Of a stretch of 64,000 nt of DNA, positions 59,654-64,000 are shown piece after piece. The stretch is from Pseudomonadota bacterium (GTDB lineage Bacteria > Pseudomonadota > Gammaproteobacteria > Steroidobacterales > Steroidobacteraceae): NCBI GenBank assembly GCA_023423065.1, contig JAFAGC010000057.1:43798-107797 (forward strand), written 5' to 3'. A model generated the notes under the pieces. That model had not been told where the DNA came from, did not search any database, and saw nothing but the letters and a program-made list of their open reading frames with translations. Every line of letters starts with the position of its first letter. Positions within the stretch are counted from its first letter, which is position 1. A program made the translations under genes and the position numbers.

Positions 59654-61014
59654 ACGACGTCGCCAAGAACAGCATCGAGGCCAGCATCGGCGCGGCCCAG
59701 GCCATGTTCGCGAAACACCAGATCAAGTACGTGCTCGCGCAATTCGTCGACATCCACGGCGCGGCCAAGGCGAAGGCCGTGCCCGTGGAGCACCTGGAGA
59801 TGGTGCTGACGGACGGCGCCGGGTTCGCCGGCTTCGCGCTCTGGGGCTTCGGCATGGGGCCGGACGGACCCGACTACATGGCGGTGGGCGACCTATCTAC
59901 CCTGACGCCGATCCCGTGGATGCCCGGTTACGCGCGGCTGGTATGCAACGGCACCGTGAAGGGCAAGCCCTATCCCTACTGCTCGCGCGTCGCGCTGCAG
60001 CGCCAGCTCGCGCGGCTCGCCGAGCGCGGTCTCACGATGTACGTCGGCATCGAGCCCGAGTTCATGCTGCTGTCGAAGGACGAAAACGGCAAGCTCGGCC
60101 CGCACGACCCGACCGACGAGCTGGACAAGCCCTGCTACGACTACAAGGGCCTGTCGCGCACGAGCGCCGTGCTCGACGACATCGTGGGGAGCTTGAGATC
60201 GGTCGGCATCGACGTCTACCAGATCGACCACGAAGACGCGAACGGGCAGTTCGAGGTCAACTTCACGTACTCGGACGCGCTCAAGTCGGCCGACAACTTC
60301 ACGTTCGTGAAGATGGCCGCGAGCGAGATCGCGCGGCGCCACGGCATGATCGCGACGTTCATGCCGAAGCCGTTCTCGAACCGCACCGGCAGCGGGGCGC
60401 ACTTCCACATCTCGATCGGCGACGGCACGCGCAAAAACCTGTTCGAGGACAAGTCGGACAGACGCGGCCTGAGACTTTCGGCGATGGCGTATCAGTTCCT
60501 CGGCGGCGTGCTCGCGCATGCGCGCGCGCTCGCGGCGATCTGCGCGCCGACCGTGAATTCGTACAAGCGTCTCGTAGTCGGACGCGCGCTGTCGGGCGCG
60601 ACCTGGGCGCCGGCTTACGTCGCCTACGGCGACAACAACCGCACGGCCTGCGTGCGTATCCCGGGCGGACGGCTCGAGCTGCGACTGCCCGATTCGGGCT
60701 GCAATCCCTACCTGGCGCTCGCGGCCGTCGTCGCGGCCGGACTCGATGGCATCGACCGCAAGCTCGATCCGGGTGAGCCGACCAACATCAACATGTACGA
60801 GCTCGGCGAGCAGGAGCTCGCGGCCCGCAAGATCACGCTGCTGCCGCAGAACCTGCTCGAAGCCATCGGCGCGCTCGAGCAGGACGAGGTCGTGAAGTCC
60901 GGCCTCGGTCCCGAGCTTTCCAGGGAGTTCCTCGCGCTCAAGCGGATGGAGTGGACCGAATACGCGCGTCACGTCTCCGACTGGGAGACGAAGCGTTACC
61001 TGGAGTTCTTCTGA
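59650..61014 (+). CDS. gmaS: Gamma-glutamylmethylamide synthetase (type III glutamine synthetase-like)
   Basis: A 454-residue glutamine synthetase-fold enzyme: YVGIEPEFMLL (metal site), NGQFEVNF, GSGAHFHIS (ATP/glutamate binding), NNRTACVRIP and LRLPDSGCNPYLALAA. It belongs to the GlnT/GmaS group, which joins methylamine to glutamate with ATP. Position between mgdABCD and mgsABC makes GmaS the best reading; a plain glutamine synthetase III is the alternative. ATGA overlap with mgdD and TGATG overlap with mgsA. Confidence 0.9.
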   Translation: MNDVAKNSIEASIGAAQAMFAKHQIKYVLAQFVDIHGAAKAKAVPVEHLEMVLTDGAGFAGFALWGFGMGPDGPDYMAVGDLSTLTPIPWMPGYARLVCNGTVKGKPYPYCSRVALQRQLARLAERGLTMYVGIEPEFMLLSKDENGKLGPHDPTDELDKPCYDYKGLSRTSAVLDDIVGSLRSVGIDVYQIDHEDANGQFEVNFTYSDALKSADNFTFVKMAASEIARRHGMIATFMPKPFSNRTGSGAHFHISIGDGTRKNLFEDKSDRRGLRLSAMAYQFLGGVLAHARALAAICAPTVNSYKRLVVGRALSGATWAPAYVAYGDNNRTACVRIPGGRLELRLPDSGCNPYLALAAVVAAGLDGIDRKLDPGEPTNINMYELGEQELAARKITLLPQNLLEAIGALEQDEVVKSGLGPELSREFLALKRMEWTEYARHVSDWETKRYLEFF

Positions 61015-61907
61015 TGTGTGGAATAGTCGGGCTGCTGCTCAAGCAGCCATCGCTGCGCGAGAAGTTGGGCGAGCTCATGACGCCGATGCTGGTCGGCATG
61101 ACCAGCCGCGGTCCGGATTCGGCCGGCGTCGCGATCTTCGGCGCGCCGCCGAAGACGGGGCGCAAGCTCTCGCTGTTCTGGGAAAAGGGCGCGGTGGACT
61201 GGAAGAAACTCGAGCGCGACGTACATTCCGCGTGGGAAGGACGGCACCAGATCTCGAGCGTGAACCGGCATGGCATCCTCACCACCGGGACTCCGCCGGA
61301 ATCCATCCGCAAGTGGCTGGCCTCCGCCGCGCCGGAGATTCATGTGTTGTCCGTCGGCCGCTCGATCGATCTCTACAAGGATACGGGCGCGCCCGCCGAG
61401 ATCGTCGCACGCTACCGGCTCGACAAGGCGTCGGGTACACACGTCGTCGCGCACACACGCATGGCGACGGAGTCGGCCGTCACGCCGGCGCATGCGCACC
61501 CGTTCACGGCGGGCCAGGATTTCTGCCTCGTGCACAACGGCTCGTTGTCGAACCCGCACCTGGTCAGGAAGAAGCTCGAGCCGCTCGGCATCTCGTTCGT
61601 GACCGACAACGACACCGAGGCCGCGTGCCGCTTCTTCGAGTGGCGCATGCGCGAGGGCGACGATCTGACTACCGCCGTCGAGCGCGGCTTCTCCGAGCTG
61701 GACGGCTTCTTCACGTTCCTGATGGGAACGGACAAGGAGATGCTGATCGTGCGCGACGCGTTCGCGTGTAAACCCGCGGTGGTCGCGGAGACCGACGACT
61801 ACGTCGCGATCGCGTCGGAATTCCGTTCGCTCGCCCACCTGCCGGGCGTACGCAACGCGAACGTGTTCGAGCCCAAGCCAGAAGAGGTGTACTCGTGGAA
61901 GGCGTGA
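61014..61907 (+). CDS. mgsA: N-methylglutamate synthase subunit A (type 2 glutamine amidotransferase)
   Basis: A 297-residue class II amidotransferase. Translation from ATG 61014 gives MCGIVGLL with nucleophile Cys2 after Met removal, then SRGPDSAG, ARTHVVAHTRMATES-like HTRMATES, HNGSLSN and DTEAACRF. It corresponds to the GltB N-terminal domain as a separate protein (GlxB/MgsA) and probably releases methylamine or ammonia from gamma-glutamylmethylamide. TGATG overlap with gmaS; its last 13 nt overlap mgsB. Confidence 0.88.
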   Translation: MCGIVGLLLKQPSLREKLGELMTPMLVGMTSRGPDSAGVAIFGAPPKTGRKLSLFWEKGAVDWKKLERDVHSAWEGRHQISSVNRHGILTTGTPPESIRKWLASAAPEIHVLSVGRSIDLYKDTGAPAEIVARYRLDKASGTHVVAHTRMATESAVTPAHAHPFTAGQDFCLVHNGSLSNPHLVRKKLEPLGISFVTDNDTEAACRFFEWRMREGDDLTTAVERGFSELDGFFTFLMGTDKEMLIVRDAFACKPAVVAETDDYVAIASEFRSLAHLPGVRNANVFEPKPEEVYSWKA

Positions 61908-62581
61908 AGCAGTTCGATCTCGCCACGACGCCGCTGCGCGAAGTGAATCGGTACCTGCATTCGACCCGTGCGGACGCGAAGCAGGTGAAGATCCTGAATG
62001 CCGATGGCGCGCACTCGATTGCCGCGGGGCTCGACGCGCCTTTCAAGGTCGAGGTGGAGGGACATGCCGGCTACTACCTCGGCGGCATGAACAAGGCCGC
62101 GAACATCACCGTTCGCGGCAATGCCGGGCCGGGCGTCGGAGAGAACATGATGTCCGGCACGATCCGCGTCGAGGGATTCGCGTCGACCGCCGCGGGTGCA
62201 TCCGCGCACGGCGGCACGCTGATCGTCCATGGCGACGCGTCCCTGCGCTGCGGGATTTCGCTCAAGGGCGGCGACATCGTCGTGGGCGGCGACGTCGGCA
62301 GTTTCACCGCGTTCATGGCGCAGGCCGGCCGCATCGTGATCTGCGGCGACGCGGGCGATGCGCTCGGCGATTCGCTCTACGAGGCCGTCATCTACGTGCG
62401 CGGCAAGGTGCGTTCGCTCGGCGCCGATGCGCGTTTCGAGGATATGACCGAGTCCGACTACTCGGCGGTGCGCGAGCTGCTCGCGCGCGCGGGATTCACG
62501 CATGACGCGCGGGAGTTCAAGCGCGTCGCGTCGGCCAGGAGTCTTTATCACTGGAACGCGGATGCGAACCAGGAGTATTGA
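61895..62581 (+). CDS. mgsB: N-methylglutamate synthase subunit B (GltB GXGXG-domain)
   Basis: A 228-residue protein made of the right-handed beta-helix found at the C-terminus of GltB: repeated Gly-rich turns such as GGMNKAANITVRGNAGPGVGENM, GGTLIVHGDAS and GGDIVVGGDVGS. In the three-gene synthase it bridges the amidotransferase and synthase subunits. GTG 61895 lies 13 nt inside mgsA; the stop is followed at once by the mgsC ATG. Confidence 0.88.
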   Translation: MEGVKQFDLATTPLREVNRYLHSTRADAKQVKILNADGAHSIAAGLDAPFKVEVEGHAGYYLGGMNKAANITVRGNAGPGVGENMMSGTIRVEGFASTAAGASAHGGTLIVHGDASLRCGISLKGGDIVVGGDVGSFTAFMAQAGRIVICGDAGDALGDSLYEAVIYVRGKVRSLGADARFEDMTESDYSAVRELLARAGFTHDAREFKRVASARSLYHWNADANQEY

Positions 62582-63952
62582 ATGAACGAGAAGATGCCAC
62601 CGACCTTGACTGCCGCGCCGCGGGTTTCGAAGGAAGAGTCCGCGGGTTACGACCGGCAAGTCATCGATTACATCCAGCGCGCGGCCGCGACCGGGCTCTA
62701 CGAGATCCGCGGGCTCGGCGCGAAGCGGCGCGTCGCGAATTTCGACGACCTCGTGTTCCTCGGCGCGTCGTTGTCGCGGTACCCGCTCGAGGGATATCGC
62801 GAGAAGTGTTCGACGAAGACCGTGCTGGGAACGCGCAATGCGACCAAGCCGATCGAACTCGCGACACCGATCACCATAGCCGGCATGAGCTTCGGCGCAC
62901 TGTCGGCGCGCGTGAAGGAAGCGCTGGGGCGCGCGGCCACGGCGCTCGGGACGTCCACGACCACGGGCGACGGTGGCATGACGCCCGAGGAACGGCAGTC
63001 GTCGAAGACGCTGGTGTACCAGTGCCTGCCGTCGCGATACGGCTTCAATCCGGACGACCTGCGCAAGGCCGACGCGATCGAAATCGTGATCGGGCAGGGG
63101 GCGAAGCCGGGTGGCGGTGGCATGTTGTTAGGCCAGAAAGTCAACCCGCGCGTGGCGGCGATGCGCACGTTGCCTCCCGGGGTGGACCAGCGCTCGGCGT
63201 CGCGTCATCCCGACTGGACCGGGCCGGACGACCTCGTGATCAAGATCAACGAGCTGCGCGAGATCACGGACTGGGAGAAGCCTATCTACGTGAAGGTGGG
63301 CGCGACGCGTGTCGAACACGACGTGAAACTCGCGATCCACGCGGGGGCCGACGTGATCGTCGTCGACGGCATGCAGGGCGGCACGGCCGCGACGCAGACC
63401 GTGTTCATCGAACACGTGGGTATTCCGACGCTGGCCGCGCTGCGCCAGGCGGTCGAGGCCATCGACGAGCTCGACATGCGCGGCAAGGTGCAACTCATCA
63501 TCTCCGGTGGCGTGCGCACGGGCGCGGATGTCGCCAAGGCGCTTGCGATGGGCGCGGACGCCGTGGCGATCGGGCAGGGCGTGCTGATGGCGCTCGGGTG
63601 CAACAGCGAGAGCTACGTGACCGCGGACGGCAAACACGTTTCCGCCGTCGACGACTACGCGAAGCTCGGCACCGCTCCTGGCTACTGCCATCACTGCCAC
63701 ACCGGCCGCTGCCCCGTGGGCGTGACGACCCAGGACGCGGCTCTCGAGCAACGCCTCGATCCGGCCATCGGCGCGAAGCGACTGACAAACTACCTGAAGA
63801 CGCTGAACATGGAGCTCACGACCATCGCGCGAGCCTGCGGCAAGCAGGACGTCCACCACCTCGAGCGCGAAGACCTCGTGGCGCTGACTGTCGAAGCCGC
63901 GGCGATGGCGAACATTCCCCTCGCCGGCACGACCTGGGTGCCCGGTAGTTAA
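62582..63952 (+). CDS. mgsC: N-methylglutamate synthase subunit C (FMN glutamate-synthase domain)
   Basis: A 456-residue TIM-barrel FMN protein like the central domain of glutamate synthase: ATPITIAGMSFGALS, TTGDGGMTPEER, GQGAKPGGGGMLLGQKV, ADVIVVDGMQGGTAATQ and LIISGGVRTGADVAKALAMGADAV. The iron-sulphur loop YCHHCHTGRCPVG gives three Cys for a 3Fe-4S cluster. It would join 2-ketoglutarate with methylamine from subunit A to form N-methylglutamate. It ends the visible operon; the last 48 bases hold only a GGTGCCTGGCAC palindrome. Confidence 0.9.
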   Translation: MNEKMPPTLTAAPRVSKEESAGYDRQVIDYIQRAAATGLYEIRGLGAKRRVANFDDLVFLGASLSRYPLEGYREKCSTKTVLGTRNATKPIELATPITIAGMSFGALSARVKEALGRAATALGTSTTTGDGGMTPEERQSSKTLVYQCLPSRYGFNPDDLRKADAIEIVIGQGAKPGGGGMLLGQKVNPRVAAMRTLPPGVDQRSASRHPDWTGPDDLVIKINELREITDWEKPIYVKVGATRVEHDVKLAIHAGADVIVVDGMQGGTAATQTVFIEHVGIPTLAALRQAVEAIDELDMRGKVQLIISGGVRTGADVAKALAMGADAVAIGQGVLMALGCNSESYVTADGKHVSAVDDYAKLGTAPGYCHHCHTGRCPVGVTTQDAALEQRLDPAIGAKRLTNYLKTLNMELTTIARACGKQDVHHLEREDLVALTVEAAAMANIPLAGTTWVPGS

Positions 63953-63955
63953 GAG

Positions 63956-63967
63956 GGTGCCTGGCAC
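63956..63967. repeat. Short palindrome after mgsC
   Basis: GGTGCCTGGCAC contains GTGCC/GGCAC around a central T. Its start resembles the GGTGCCGGTG outer arm of the repeat at 53959. The window ends too soon to see a full element. Confidence 0.35.
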
Positions 63968-64000
63968 GGAAAATCCGGGAGAAGCGACGGACGTCCGCTT

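Noticed and set aside
1..64000. tRNA, rRNA, CRISPR, insertion sequence or prophage
   Set aside because: Reading by eye showed no repeat-spacer array, transposase, integrase or phage gene and no recognisable RNA gene; short RNAs could still be missed without a covariance search.

Overview
The window is GC-rich proteobacterial chromosome, densely coded on both strands, with G/C-rich third positions, many 4-bp start/stop overlaps and frequent GTG starts. Four TonB-dependent receptors, a receptor-linked flavin halogenase, lipocalin/CFA-type lipid genes and many secreted esterases suggest an aerobic gammaproteobacterium of the Steroidobacter/Xanthomonadales kind. That placement is inferred from gene content, not from a marker gene. 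I saw no rRNA, tRNA, CRISPR array, insertion sequence or prophage gene.

Layout. 1-2102 (minus): a MarR regulator, a CapA-type metallophosphatase and a TRAP small permease cut by the window edge. 2362-5058: TonB receptor 1. 5118-14068 (minus): a two-component system followed by eight tightly coupled genes for membrane-lipid modification (two CFA-family methyltransferases, an FAD oxidoreductase, DUF1365, DUF1295, DUF2878, a DUF6134-like protein and a lipocalin). 14080-25720: an arabinan/xylan-type locus with GH51 and GH43 enzymes, a secreted sugar-binding-like protein, a DUF3237 protein, two secreted esterases, TonB receptor 2 and a tryptophan-halogenase-like protein, followed by an IclR regulator. 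26614-35488: assorted secreted, hydrolytic and dehydrogenase genes (lipoprotein, EF-hand protein, CDF transporter, sugar isomerase, AidB-like acyl-CoA dehydrogenase, metallo-beta-lactamase, TonB-C protein, serine hydrolase, YciI protein, SDR).

35646-45087 is one seven-gene coupled unit: TonB receptor 3, MFS transporter, carboxylesterase, acyl-CoA ligase, TetR, SDR and thiolase. It reads as import, ester hydrolysis, CoA activation and beta-oxidation of an unknown ester or acid. 45097-49963 holds small stress or housekeeping genes, including a MerR regulator with a SoxR-like box. 50142-53011 is TonB receptor 4 with a DUF4198 partner under a Fur-box-like palindrome. 53068-54037 is an ArsR/SRPBCC/truncated-VOC unit ended by a bidirectional terminator hairpin.

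54012-63952 is the clearest system: an XRE-cupin regulator divergent from eight coupled genes that match the N-methylglutamate pathway for methylamine use. These are the sarcosine-oxidase-like dehydrogenase (mgdABCD), gamma-glutamylmethylamide synthetase (gmaS) and the three-part glutamate-synthase-like N-methylglutamate synthase (mgsABC).

Upstream of TonB receptors 1-3 a GGTARCGTT core recurs, which looks like a LacI-family operator; receptor 4 instead has the Fur-type palindrome. No gene-free stretch exceeds 300 bases.
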